From Caballeronia sp. SBC1 (GTDB lineage Bacteria > Pseudomonadota > Gammaproteobacteria > Burkholderiales > Burkholderiaceae): a DNA stretch of 64,000 nucleotides. A model generated the notes under the pieces. It had not been told where the DNA came from, did not search any database, and saw only the letters and a list, made by a program, of their open reading frames with translations. The DNA lies in NCBI RefSeq assembly GCF_011493005.1, contig NZ_CP049158.1:744001-808000 (forward strand). The letters run 5' to 3'. Position numbers and translations under genes: made by a program. Below, one piece after another: positions 18,057-27,126 of this stretch (position 1 is the first letter of the stretch; every line of letters begins with the position of its first letter).

Positions 18057-19916
18057 ATGATCTCGATCTCCTATTCGCACGAGCGGCAGCATCGGTTTGC
18101 CTGCGCGCTCGACTCCGCGCTCGGTCATCTGGTGGAGATTCCCGCCGCCTTGCTGGTGCTCGCGGAAATCGTCGTGCTGCTGGCCGGCGTGACGAGCCGC
18201 TATGTGCTGCACGCGCCGCTCGTCTGGTCCGATGAACTCGCGTCCATGCTGTTCCTGTGGCTCGCCATGTTAGGCGCCGTGATCGCCTTGCGGCGCGGCG
18301 AGCACATGCGCATGACGGCGCTCGTCGGCATGGCGCCGCCCGCTGTACGCGCCTTTCTCGACGTGGTCGCGATCGCCGCGCCGATCGCGTTCCTCGCCAT
18401 GGTGATCGGCCCGGCGATCAGCTTCGCGCAGGACGAAGCGATCATCACTACGCCCGCGCTCGAACTATCGAACGCATGGCGTGCCGCCGCATTGCCGATT
18501 GGTTCTGCGCTGATGTTGCTGGTGGCGGTAGTGCGGCTCGCCCGCATGGGCAACTGGCGCTTGACGCTCGGTGCGATCGCAACGGTCGGCGCGCTGGTCG
18601 GCGTCTTCATTGTGCTCGGACCGCTGTTGCGTGATCTCGGCAATATCAACCTGCTGATCTTCTTCGTCGGACTGGTGGCGCTCGGTGTGCTGAGCGGTGT
18701 GCCGATTGCATTTTCGTTCGGGCTCGCAACCTTTGGCTATCTCGCGCTGACGACCAGCACGCCGATGCCGGTGGTGGTCGGCCGGATGGACGAGGGCATG
18801 TCGCATCTGATCCTGCTCTCCGTGCCGCTCTTCGTGTTCCTCGGCCAGTTGATCGAGATGACCGGCATGGCGGCGGCAATGATCGCGTTCCTTGCGAGCT
18901 TGCTGGGTCACGTGCGCGGCGGACTGTCGTATGTGCTGGTCGGTGCGATGTACCTGGTGTCGGGCATCTCGGGGTCGAAGGCCGCGGACATGGCAGCCAT
19001 CGCGCCGGTGCTGTTTCCGGAGATGAAAGCGCGCGGCGCGAAGCCCGGAGATCTGGTGGCGCTGCTTGCCGCGACGGGTGCGCAGACCGAGACGATTCCG
19101 CCGAGCCTGGTGCTGATCACGCTCGGCTCGGTCACCGGGGTCTCGATCTCCGCGCTCTTCACCGGCGGCATGTTGCCTGGCATCGTTTTGGCCATCACGC
19201 TGTGCGCGGTGGTGCATTGGCGTTATCGGCGTGAAGATCTCTCGGACGTCAAAAGAGCGAGCCGTGGCGAGATCCTCAAGAAGCTGGTGATCGCGATCCC
19301 TGCGCTCGCGTTACCGTTCGTGATCCGCATGGCGGTGGTCGAAGGCATCGCGACGGCGACCGAAGTATCGACCATCGGCATTGCCTATGCGGTGCTGGCC
19401 GGGTTGCTGATCTATCGCCGCTTCGAATGGAAACGGCTCAAGCCAATGCTGATTGACACGGCGAGTCTGTCAGGCGCGATTCTGCTGATCATCGGCGCGG
19501 CGACGAGCATGGCCTGGGCGTTGACGCAATCGGGCTTCTCCGGGCAGCTCGCGCAGACTCTCGGCGCTTTGCCCGGAGGCGCCGCGATGTTCATGGCCGC
19601 GTCCATTTGCGTGTTCGTGATTTTGGGCAGCGTGCTCGAAGGCATTCCGGCGATCGTGCTGTTCGGCCCCTTGATGTTCCCGATCGCGCGGCAGATGGGC
19701 ATACACGACGTTCACTATGCGATGGTCGTGATCCTCTCGATGGGCGTGGGCCTGTTCGCTCCGCCATTCGGCGTCGGGTACTACTCGGCCTGTGCGGTCA
19801 GCCGCATTCATCCGGACGAAGGCATGAAGCCGATTCTTGGCTACATCGCCGCGCTGATGGTCGGGCTGATCGTGGTCGCCGCGGTGCCGTGGATTTCGAC
19901 GGGCTTCCTGCATTGA
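18057..19916 (+). CDS. Fused TRAP transporter membrane protein (DctQ-DctM)
   Basis: A 619-residue membrane protein fusing the small DctQ subunit (residues about 15-170, four helices, VWSDELASMLFLWLAMLGA) to the large DctM subunit (about 195-619; GVPIAFSFGLATFGYLAL, VPLFVFLGQLIEMTGMA, ISGSKAADMAAIAPVLFPEM). The start at 18057 lies 4 bases after the binding-protein stop codon. It uses an ion gradient to import the bound solute. Fused QM proteins are a known variant of TRAP systems. Together with the binding protein it is the only importer in the 14-22 kb cluster. Confidence 0.9.
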   Translation: MISISYSHERQHRFACALDSALGHLVEIPAALLVLAEIVVLLAGVTSRYVLHAPLVWSDELASMLFLWLAMLGAVIALRRGEHMRMTALVGMAPPAVRAFLDVVAIAAPIAFLAMVIGPAISFAQDEAIITTPALELSNAWRAAALPIGSALMLLVAVVRLARMGNWRLTLGAIATVGALVGVFIVLGPLLRDLGNINLLIFFVGLVALGVLSGVPIAFSFGLATFGYLALTTSTPMPVVVGRMDEGMSHLILLSVPLFVFLGQLIEMTGMAAAMIAFLASLLGHVRGGLSYVLVGAMYLVSGISGSKAADMAAIAPVLFPEMKARGAKPGDLVALLAATGAQTETIPPSLVLITLGSVTGVSISALFTGGMLPGIVLAITLCAVVHWRYRREDLSDVKRASRGEILKKLVIAIPALALPFVIRMAVVEGIATATEVSTIGIAYAVLAGLLIYRRFEWKRLKPMLIDTASLSGAILLIIGAATSMAWALTQSGFSGQLAQTLGALPGGAAMFMAASICVFVILGSVLEGIPAIVLFGPLMFPIARQMGIHDVHYAMVVILSMGVGLFAPPFGVGYYSACAVSRIHPDEGMKPILGYIAALMVGLIVVAAVPWISTGFLH

Positions 19917-20034
19917 ATTTTTGACTTGATCCTTTGAAGCGCCTGGCCGCTACGGCGTGGCGTAGTTTTTCCAACCTGATTTGTTTGATTACCACCGCCC
20001 CGCATCGCGAGGCGGTGGCGAGGAGCCTTTCGTC

Positions 20035-22077
20035 ATGTCCACAACCGAAGCCCAGCCCGCGATGCACATTGCTGCACCTGCGCCATCGCTGCCGCCAGCA
20101 ACGGAGGAATCTCAAATGCCGCTGGCCGATGCGATCCGCTTCCTCTCTATTGATGCGATCCTGCGCGCTGGCGAGGGCCATCAGGGCGTGCCGCTCGGCA
20201 TGGCCGAAATCTCGACCGCGCTGTTCACCCGGCATCTGAAATTCAATCCCGCCGATCCAACCTGGTCCGACCGCGACCGCTTCGTGCTGTCCAATGGGCA
20301 CGGTTCGCTGCTGCTGTATTCGCTGCTCTATCTGACCGGTTATGCGGCCATCGGGTTGGACCAGCTCAAGACCTTTCGTGACCTTGGCTCGCATTGCGCG
20401 GGGCATCCCGAGTACGAACCGGCGCACGGTATAGAAGCCACCACCGGTCCGCTCGGCCAGGGTATTGCGAACGCATTCGGCATGGCGATCGCCGAGGCCT
20501 ATCTCGCGGCAAAATTCGGCAGCGAACTTGTTGACCACTACACGTATGCGTTCGTCGGCGATGGTTGCTTGCAGGAGGGCATCGGTCAGGAAATGATTTC
20601 GCTGGCCGGGCATTTGCGGCTGGGCAAGTTGATCCTGTGTTGGGACGACAACCAGATCACCGACGACGGCAGCACCTCGCTATCGATCAGCGAAGACGTC
20701 TGCGCACGCTTTCGCGTGGGCGGCTGGCATGTCGTGGAAGTCGACGGTCACGATCTTGAAGCGGTGTCAGCTGCGCTGACGATCGCGCGACAGGATCCGC
20801 GGCCGTCTATGATCGCGTGCAAGACCATCATCGGCTGCGGCATTGCGCGTTTGCAAGGGCAGCGCGGCGGTCATAGCGGTAAGCTGTTCCAGGCGGATGC
20901 CGACGCGGCGCGGGAACAGCTCGGCTGGCCGCATGCCCCTTTCGAGGTGCCTGAAGACGTCTTGAGCGCATGGCGCGCGGCGGGGCGCCGCAGCCATCGT
21001 GAATACCATGAATGGCAGGCGCGCGTTGCCGCATTGCCGCACGCGCAACGCGTCGAGTTCGAGCGCGTTCAGTCCGGCCAGTTACCGGACGGCTGGCGCG
21101 ATGTGCTCGGCGATTACCGCAAGCGCACCGTGGAGCGCGACGAGCCGCAGTCTGGCATCGCGCTGTCGGGCGAGATCAGCGACCTGCTCGTGCCGATGCT
21201 GCCGGAACGCATGGTCGGTTGCGCCGATCTCGAAGCGCCGACCGGGCACAAGCGCCAGTTGCATGCCTTCACCGCCGACGACCGCAGCGGAGCTTACGTT
21301 CACTGCGGGGTGCGCGAACATCTGATGGGCGCGATGGCCAACGGGATGGCCGCGCACGGCGGCATCATTGCGACCAGCGTCACCTACCTGGCGTTCTCCG
21401 ACTACCAGCGGCCGGCGATGCGGATGGCCGCGCTCATGGGCTTGCCGGTGCACTTCGTGTTTAGCCACGACTCGATCGGCGTCGGCAAGAACGGCCCGAC
21501 TCACCAGCCCGTCGAGATATTGGCTTCGTTGCGCGCGATGCCGAACATGCGCGTGCTGCGTCCTGCCGACGCGGTGGAGGCGGCCGAATGCTGGGCACTT
21601 GCGCTCGAACACCGCGACGGCCCGAGTACGCTGGTGTTCGCGCGCCAGACGCTGCCGCTCGTGCGCCGCACGCACAGCGCCGAGCCGCTGTCGCAGCGAG
21701 GCGCGTATGTGCTGGCCGAGGCGGAGGGCGGGCCACGTGCGGTGACCTTGCTCGCGACTGGCTCGGAAGTGGTGCTGGCGTTGCAGGCGCGCAGCCAGCT
21801 GCAGAACGAAGGTATCGCAACCGCTGTTGTGTCCATGCCATGCTGGGAGATCTTCGACGAACAGGACGACGCTTATCGCGCGGCGGTTCTGGGTTCGGGC
21901 ACCGTGCGCGTTGGTGTGGAGGCGGCGCTGCGTTTCGGCTGGGACCGTTATCTGGGCGAGCGGGGCGGGTTCGTTGGAATGACCGGCTTCGGCGCGTCTG
22001 CCGGTGCGGACACGCTATACGAACATTTCGGCATCACGGCCGGCCATGTCGTGGCAGAAGTGAAGCGACTTCTGTAG
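20035..22077 (+). CDS. tkt: Full-length transketolase, divergent phosphate-binding region
   Basis: A 680-residue single-chain transketolase. The start at 20035 is chosen for the AGGAG at 20021-20025. ThDP motif YTYAFVGDGCLQEGI ... WDDNQITDDG, DRFVLSNGHGSLLLYSLLYL, catalytic Glu in GVREHLMGAMANGMA, and FSHDSIGVGKNGPTHQPVE are present. It differs from housekeeping enzymes in two places: GHQG instead of the usual GHPG near the start, and SGIALSGEI where E. coli TktA has the Arg-containing ATRKAS that holds the substrate phosphate. This hints at a non-phosphorylated or sulfonated substrate. It is the second transketolase in this cluster. Its N-terminus carries an extra roughly 25-residue tail of low complexity. 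Confidence 0.88.
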   Translation: MSTTEAQPAMHIAAPAPSLPPATEESQMPLADAIRFLSIDAILRAGEGHQGVPLGMAEISTALFTRHLKFNPADPTWSDRDRFVLSNGHGSLLLYSLLYLTGYAAIGLDQLKTFRDLGSHCAGHPEYEPAHGIEATTGPLGQGIANAFGMAIAEAYLAAKFGSELVDHYTYAFVGDGCLQEGIGQEMISLAGHLRLGKLILCWDDNQITDDGSTSLSISEDVCARFRVGGWHVVEVDGHDLEAVSAALTIARQDPRPSMIACKTIIGCGIARLQGQRGGHSGKLFQADADAAREQLGWPHAPFEVPEDVLSAWRAAGRRSHREYHEWQARVAALPHAQRVEFERVQSGQLPDGWRDVLGDYRKRTVERDEPQSGIALSGEISDLLVPMLPERMVGCADLEAPTGHKRQLHAFTADDRSGAYVHCGVREHLMGAMANGMAAHGGIIATSVTYLAFSDYQRPAMRMAALMGLPVHFVFSHDSIGVGKNGPTHQPVEILASLRAMPNMRVLRPADAVEAAECWALALEHRDGPSTLVFARQTLPLVRRTHSAEPLSQRGAYVLAEAEGGPRAVTLLATGSEVVLALQARSQLQNEGIATAVVSMPCWEIFDEQDDAYRAAVLGSGTVRVGVEAALRFGWDRYLGERGGFVGMTGFGASAGADTLYEHFGITAGHVVAEVKRLL

Positions 22078-22078
22078 G

Positions 22079-22331
22079 AATGCAAATTCATCCTTCCCAA
22101 TACGTCGGAGTTCGGCGCCTCGGTGATTGCCGAAAAATCCGGGCCGCTATCTGTGCTTGCCAGATTGAACACGCAGGCAGCGAGTATGGATGCGTAACCG
22201 CGAGTATTGGCGCGGCGAGCGGTAACCCCCAGGCCGCGCACGATGTGACCACGGTGATCAACGCTGCCGACGAAGCCTTGTACGAGGCAAAGGCGACGGG
22301 CCGCAACAAGGTATGGACTGCCCGGGCGTGA
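22079..22331 (+). pseudogene. C-terminal remnant of a GGDEF diguanylate cyclase, frameshifted
   Basis: Directly after the transketolase stop codon, one frame reads FILPNTSEFGASVIAEK. The next frame continues IRAAICACQIEHAGSEYG, then TASIGAASG and ADEALYEAKATGRNKV. Read together this is the second half of a GGDEF domain, starting just after the GGDEF motif itself. The switch lies in the A-run at 22133-22137, where one A seems to be missing. The signature loop and everything before it are absent, so no enzyme can be made. It marks a recombination junction at the end of the transketolase operon. Confidence 0.75.
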
Positions 22332-22552
22332 TGTGCCCGATCAAAACCTCGGTGAGCACAACATCAAGATTGCCGACGACCCTGGCGGCGCGAGCTGAAG
22401 GCACCACAAAGGGAAGGGCGGCGCGTTTTCGGGAAAATCTCCCGCCTCGATCCATTGTCAAGCGGCGACATGATGGGCTAAGTTGGTCTATGGGTCCGCG
22501 ATGTCCGAAGACGACCGGCGCACGGTGCAAAGAAAAATGGGCGGAGACGAAC

Positions 22553-23644
22553 ATGCATCTGAAAAAAGCCACGGCGTGTCTGGCGCTTGCATCGGTGGGG
22601 ATGCTTGGCGCAAGCCTGGCGCCAGCTGCGGGGCCGACGGCTTATGTGACGAGCGAGACGGCGGGGGTTGGCGTGATCGATCTTGATCAGATGACGCTTG
22701 CGAAGACGTTCTCATTCGGAGACGATGGTCCCCGCGGCTTGAGCCTGACTGCCGACGGACGCCGCCTTCTGCTGGCCAACAAGAAGCCGGGCGATCTGTC
22801 CGAAGTCGATACAGCGACCGGCAAGGTGCTGCGGCGCGTGAAGATCGGCCAGAATCCAGAGTTTGTCCGGGTATATGGCGGCTACGCCTACGTGACCTAC
22901 GAGCCCGGTGAGAATGGCGGGCCGGCTACGGGTGTGCCGGGATCATCAGGAGCATCAGGAGGGGATAAAGGCGGCCCTTCGGGCGCCGGGAAGGACGATG
23001 ACAACGCGAACGAGCCTCCGGCGGAAATTGCAATTGTCGACCTGAAGACCCTGCGGGTGGTTCGTTCGGTGAAGAGCGGGCACGAAACGGAGGGCGTGGA
23101 GTTCTCGGGCGATGGCAAGGAACTTCTGGTGACGAACGAGGGCGACGACACGGTCTCGGTGTATCACGTCGGCACGGGTGCGCCGCTGCGCACCCTGAAG
23201 CTGGACCACGGGTCGCGCCCGCGCGGCATCAAGCGTTCGCCGGATGGCACGCAATATGTGGTTACGCTGGAGAACGCAAACAAGTTCGTTGTGCTTGACG
23301 CCCGAAATTTCAAGGTGCTTAAGACGATCGACACGCAGCTTGGTCCCTACGGTGTTGCGTTCGATCCTGCCGGCAAGCGCCTGATGGTCGCGGCGGCGCG
23401 CGGCAAGATGTTGCAGGTGTTTGACGCAAAGACCTTCGACCATATGACCGATGTACCGGTGGGCTTGCGCTGCTGGCACTTTAGTTTCACGCCAGACGGG
23501 TCGAAGATAATGCTGGCGTGCGGGCGTTCGAACGCGGTGTATGTGTTCGACGCCACTAGCTATCAGCCGATCAAGCAGATCGAAGGATTGCCGCTGGCGT
23601 GGGGCATCGTGACGTATCCGCGGAGCGCCGGGACGATTGAATAG
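22553..23644 (+). CDS. Exported YVTN-type beta-propeller protein with Gly/Asp-rich insert
   Basis: A 363-residue protein with an N-terminal signal peptide (MHLKKATACLALASVG, cleavage near APAAG). It is followed by YVTN/NHL-like propeller repeats: TAYVTSETAGVGVIDLDQM, LTADGRRLLLANKKPGDL, FSGDGKELLVTNEGDDTVSV and FTPDGSKIMLACGRSNAVYV. A GGAG precedes the ATG at 22553. Around residues 120-150 there is a low-complexity insert rich in Gly, Ser and Asp (SGASGGDKGGPSGAG, KDDDN) that breaks one blade. Such propellers are often found beside PQQ-dependent oxidation genes, and a pqq cluster lies 5 kb away. It is probably periplasmic. The function is unknown. Confidence 0.8.
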   Translation: MHLKKATACLALASVGMLGASLAPAAGPTAYVTSETAGVGVIDLDQMTLAKTFSFGDDGPRGLSLTADGRRLLLANKKPGDLSEVDTATGKVLRRVKIGQNPEFVRVYGGYAYVTYEPGENGGPATGVPGSSGASGGDKGGPSGAGKDDDNANEPPAEIAIVDLKTLRVVRSVKSGHETEGVEFSGDGKELLVTNEGDDTVSVYHVGTGAPLRTLKLDHGSRPRGIKRSPDGTQYVVTLENANKFVVLDARNFKVLKTIDTQLGPYGVAFDPAGKRLMVAAARGKMLQVFDAKTFDHMTDVPVGLRCWHFSFTPDGSKIMLACGRSNAVYVFDATSYQPIKQIEGLPLAWGIVTYPRSAGTIE

Positions 23645-23649
23645 CACGG

Positions 23650-24645
23650 TGGTTTCGTTCGCACTCGGTCGGGGTTGGTGGCGCGTTGCTAGGTTCTGGG
23701 TTAGTGGTCGGAGTCAATGCCAGGTTGCTAGGTTCCTGCGTTAGCGGTCGGGGTCAGTGCCGGGTTGCTAGGTTCTGGGGTAAGCGGTCGGGGTCAATGC
23801 CGGGTTGCTGCTTTCGGCTTTAGCGGTCTGCAAGAGTCGGATTTTCTCTTTATCACTATTAGCCACTGCGCGTGGCGGCGCGTCATTTCTTTGTCCAAAG
23901 CGACAAAGAAACGAAGCAAAGAAAGCGCTTTCAGAACGAGGGCACATAAGTGTCCACAGCGTGCAAGCTAAGCGTATGTGGTACCCGAAAAGCACGGTGC
24001 TCGCCAGAGCCACGGATGTGTGAAACCCTCCTTCTCGCGAATCCTGACACGAACACGCTTCGCCCCCAACGCTCTCGGGCAAGCACCATTCATCCAGGTA
24101 CTAGCACGACCTCACGCATCTTTACGGCCTCGTTTCTTGATGGGTTGACTATATGGTTCGTTATGCATACAAATTCGGTGGAAGGTTATCCGCGGATAGC
24201 GCGGAGTGCCCCTTGGGCAGGTTCAGTCACTGGTGGCGAAGCGTGTGGGTATCCGTGTTCGGAGAAAGAGGGTTCACACACCCGCAGTTCTGGCGAGCAC
24301 CGTGCTTTTGGGGCACCTATGAATGGAAACTGCACGCTGTGGACACTTAGGGTAGCGTGGTTTGAAAGCGTTTTCTTTGCTTCGTTTCTTTGTCGCTTTG
24401 GACAAAGAAATGACGTGCCGCCACGCACAGTGGCTAACAGTGATAAAGAGAAAATCCAACTTACGCAGACCACTAACACAGAAAGCAGCAACCCGGCATT
24501 GACTCCGACCGCTACCCAAGAACCCGTGCAACCCGGCATTGACCCCGACCACTAACCCTGGAACCTAGCAACGCGCCACCAACCCCGACCACTCCCCCCC
24601 GACCCGAACCCCGACCAGAACCCCGACCGAGTGCGAAGCGAAAAC
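23650..24645. repeat. About 1 kb inverted-repeat element between convergent genes
   Basis: Two arms of roughly 400 bases (about 23650-24065 and 24236-24645) are imperfect reverse complements around a central loop of about 170 bases. Each arm contains a nested hairpin TTTCTTTGTC / GACAAAGAAA (23886-23911 and 24385-24410). The outer part holds degenerate tandem units of about 40 bases beginning GTTGCTAGGTTC (23685, 23724, 23764 and 23804 in the left arm). It fills the space between the stop codons of the propeller gene and the TonB receptor gene almost exactly. Open frames inside, including one of 201 codons, are artefacts of the repeat. It could act as a bidirectional terminator or be a non-autonomous mobile repeat. 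Confidence 0.85.
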
Positions 24646-26964
24646 CTACTTCCATGCATACCTCAGCCCCACCCATGCCCCCCGCGGCGCCCCTATGCCC
24701 AGGAATTGCTCATTTACCGGATTGGCGCCGTTGAACGTATGGTTCGGACCATCGAAATCGTTCTCGCCCAGAATCGCAAAACTCGCATAACGCTTGTTGA
24801 GCAAGTTCGTGATGCTGGCGAACACCTGTAGCTGCTTCGTGATGTTGTACGTGGTGTCGAGGTCGATCAGGAAATAGCCCGCCACCGTACCGTTTACATC
24901 CTGGTTGTCTTCGTCGCCACGCGCAAAAATGCTGCCGCGATACGTGAGGTTGGTCCCCACGTTCCACTTCGGCGTGGCCGCATAGTCGAGCCGCAACTTG
25001 ATCGTGTTCTGCGGAATGCCCGGGATGCGGTCACCTGGCTTGACGGTGATATTGCCGTTAGCGTCAGCGCTGGAATTGCTGGAACTGTTTTCGATCCAGG
25101 TCGACTGGTACGTCGCGTCCACATAACTGTAGCTCGCGGCCACGCCCAGTGGCCCGAACTGCGTGCGCCCGGCCAGCTCGACCCCTTGCCGGCGAGTCTT
25201 GCCCACGTTCTGGAAATAGCCAAGCGTGCTGGCCGAGCCATTGCTGGTGACGAACTGGATGTCGTTATCAAGTGTCGTCCGGTAGAGCGCCGCGCTCCAC
25301 GACGTTGCGTGCCCTAGCTGGCCCCGCGCGCCGACCTCGAAGGTCTTCGATATCACCGCTTGCAAGGACGGATCCGCAATGAAATCGTTCGGCAAGGAAC
25401 AGGGCGCCGACGGGTCGGCACAGGCGAGTTCGATCGCGGTCGGCGAGCGCATGCCTTCGTTATAAGTGGCGTAGGCGGTGAACGTGGAGGTCGGGTTCCA
25501 GTTGACGCCTACCGCCGGGTTGAAGCGCGAGAACGTGTGGCTGCCGTCGAGCAGCGGCTCCAGTCCGCTTTCATCGCCGATCACGGATTTGGACCAGTTA
25601 TAACGCCCAGCCAGTGTCATGGACCATTGCTGCGTGAGCGACAACGTGTCCTCGAAATACACCCCATAGTTGGCGTTACGCGTCTTGGCATCGGTTTGAG
25701 ACTCATAGGGGCCAATGCCTATGGTCGCGCGTGAATCGGTGAACTGCGCGTCCTGCGAAGCCTGCGTGAAATGCGAGTTGGCGAAGTCGCCCGCCATGCC
25801 CGCGACGAACTGATTCTCCAGACCCATCAGCTTGTTGAGCAGCGTCATTTGCAGGCTGGCGCCGTAGCTGTCGGTGACGATCACGGACTGCACGTTGGTG
25901 GCCTGGACCGTGTCGATATTGCCGTTGGCATCGGTCATGCCGTAGTCGTCGTTGGTATTGCTGCTGGTGTTCACGTTTCGATAGTGTCGGTAATACACGT
26001 TGCCGCTGATCTCCAGGTTGGGGCTGAAATAATGCTCGCCCGACAGCGTGAGATATCCGACCTGGTTCTGATTCTCGTCCGGGAATGTGTAGGCCTGCTT
26101 GTAGTCATCGAGCAAAGAACGCGGGATGGTCTGCGAGCCCTGCAGGTTGTTATCCGCTGCGCCCATGGAGAGCGAAATCGTCGTGTCCGAGTCCGTGTAG
26201 CGCAGCTTGCCAAATGCTTGCCGCAGGCGGCTGGAATTGTGGTCAGCCCAGCCGTCGTCGTTGGTCGTGTTCGCGGTGAAGTAATAGTCGAGGTTCTGGC
26301 CGATCACGCCGCCTTGCTGGATCTGCGCCGTCTTGCGACCCCACGAACCCGCCGATATCTCTGCCTCGCCGCCCGGGTCGCTGCGGCCGTTTTTGGTCGT
26401 GACAGCAATGGCGCCACCCAGCGTGTTCAGCCCGAAGGTGGGGTTGGAGCCAGGGATCACCTGGATCGTGCTGATCGCGGCTTGCGGGATCAGGTCCCAG
26501 TTCACCACGTCGCCAAAGGGCTCGTTGATGCGCACGCCGTCGAGGAACACGGACAAACCCTGCGGTGTGCCAAGCAAAGGCGACGCCGTGAAGCCGCGAT
26601 AGTTGATGTCGGTCTGGGAGGGATTGCCCTGGGCTTCGTTGATGTCGACGCTCCCCACGTTCTTCTCGAAGTAGTCAGTGAGCACCGCCCGATGCTGCTG
26701 GTCGATCGCGCTGCCCTTGATGGTCTGGACGTTGGCCGGCACCTTCTCGAGCGGCGTACCAATGCCCAGCAACGGCGTCGTGCCCACCACGACGATCGGC
26801 GCAAGCTGGATCAGGTTCGCCTCGGAGGCAGCCAGTGGCGGCGCTGCCGCATCTTGTGCCCACGTCGCGGCGCTCAGGCCGGCAAGCGCGCTGCCGAAGC
26901 ACACGCGCAGCGCGAATGGATGCCTGCCGGAGCGGCGATGACGGTGATGCGGCGCCTGGCTCAT
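24646..26964 (-). CDS. TonB-dependent outer-membrane receptor
   Basis: A 772-residue receptor. The start at 26964 has a GGAG site 6 bases upstream. A signal peptide is followed by a TonB-box-like IVVVGTTPL stretch and the plug domain (SQTDINYRGFTASPLLGTPQ, GLSVFLDGVRINEPFGD, GLNTLGGAIAVTTKNG). The rest is a beta-barrel with repeated aromatic strands ending LRYAWK. It would import a scarce ligand using TonB energy. The ligand may be a siderophore, cofactor or metal complex. Its place next to an exported beta-propeller and the pqq cluster may link it to quinoprotein physiology, such as PQQ or lanthanide uptake, but this is a guess. Confidence 0.88.
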   Translation of the reverse strand: MSQAPHHRHRRSGRHPFALRVCFGSALAGLSAATWAQDAAAPPLAASEANLIQLAPIVVVGTTPLLGIGTPLEKVPANVQTIKGSAIDQQHRAVLTDYFEKNVGSVDINEAQGNPSQTDINYRGFTASPLLGTPQGLSVFLDGVRINEPFGDVVNWDLIPQAAISTIQVIPGSNPTFGLNTLGGAIAVTTKNGRSDPGGEAEISAGSWGRKTAQIQQGGVIGQNLDYYFTANTTNDDGWADHNSSRLRQAFGKLRYTDSDTTISLSMGAADNNLQGSQTIPRSLLDDYKQAYTFPDENQNQVGYLTLSGEHYFSPNLEISGNVYYRHYRNVNTSSNTNDDYGMTDANGNIDTVQATNVQSVIVTDSYGASLQMTLLNKLMGLENQFVAGMAGDFANSHFTQASQDAQFTDSRATIGIGPYESQTDAKTRNANYGVYFEDTLSLTQQWSMTLAGRYNWSKSVIGDESGLEPLLDGSHTFSRFNPAVGVNWNPTSTFTAYATYNEGMRSPTAIELACADPSAPCSLPNDFIADPSLQAVISKTFEVGARGQLGHATSWSAALYRTTLDNDIQFVTSNGSASTLGYFQNVGKTRRQGVELAGRTQFGPLGVAASYSYVDATYQSTWIENSSSNSSADANGNITVKPGDRIPGIPQNTIKLRLDYAATPKWNVGTNLTYRGSIFARGDEDNQDVNGTVAGYFLIDLDTTYNITKQLQVFASITNLLNKRYASFAILGENDFDGPNHTFNGANPVNEQFLGIGAPRGAWVGLRYAWK

Positions 26965-27126
26965 GATCGTCTCCAGCAGGGTGTCGTTATTGTTTCCGTA
27001 CTGAAAGCGTCCCACAAGATGCGCGCGGTGCAACCGGGAGGTCTTCCCGATTACAGGGCGAAGCCTTCTCAACCCGCGTGGTCAGCACGCGACGCAAGCG
27101 CGCGTGCTGAGTAGAATGAGAGCGCC

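Noticed and set aside
23950..24555. 201-codon frame and its mirror frames inside the inverted repeat
   Set aside because: The translation is produced by the repeat arms, appears similarly on both strands, and has no domain or ribosome-binding site.
25771..27114. 447-codon frame antisense to the TonB receptor
   Set aside because: Typical GC-rich antisense shadow of a confirmed gene, Val/Arg/His-rich, without domains.
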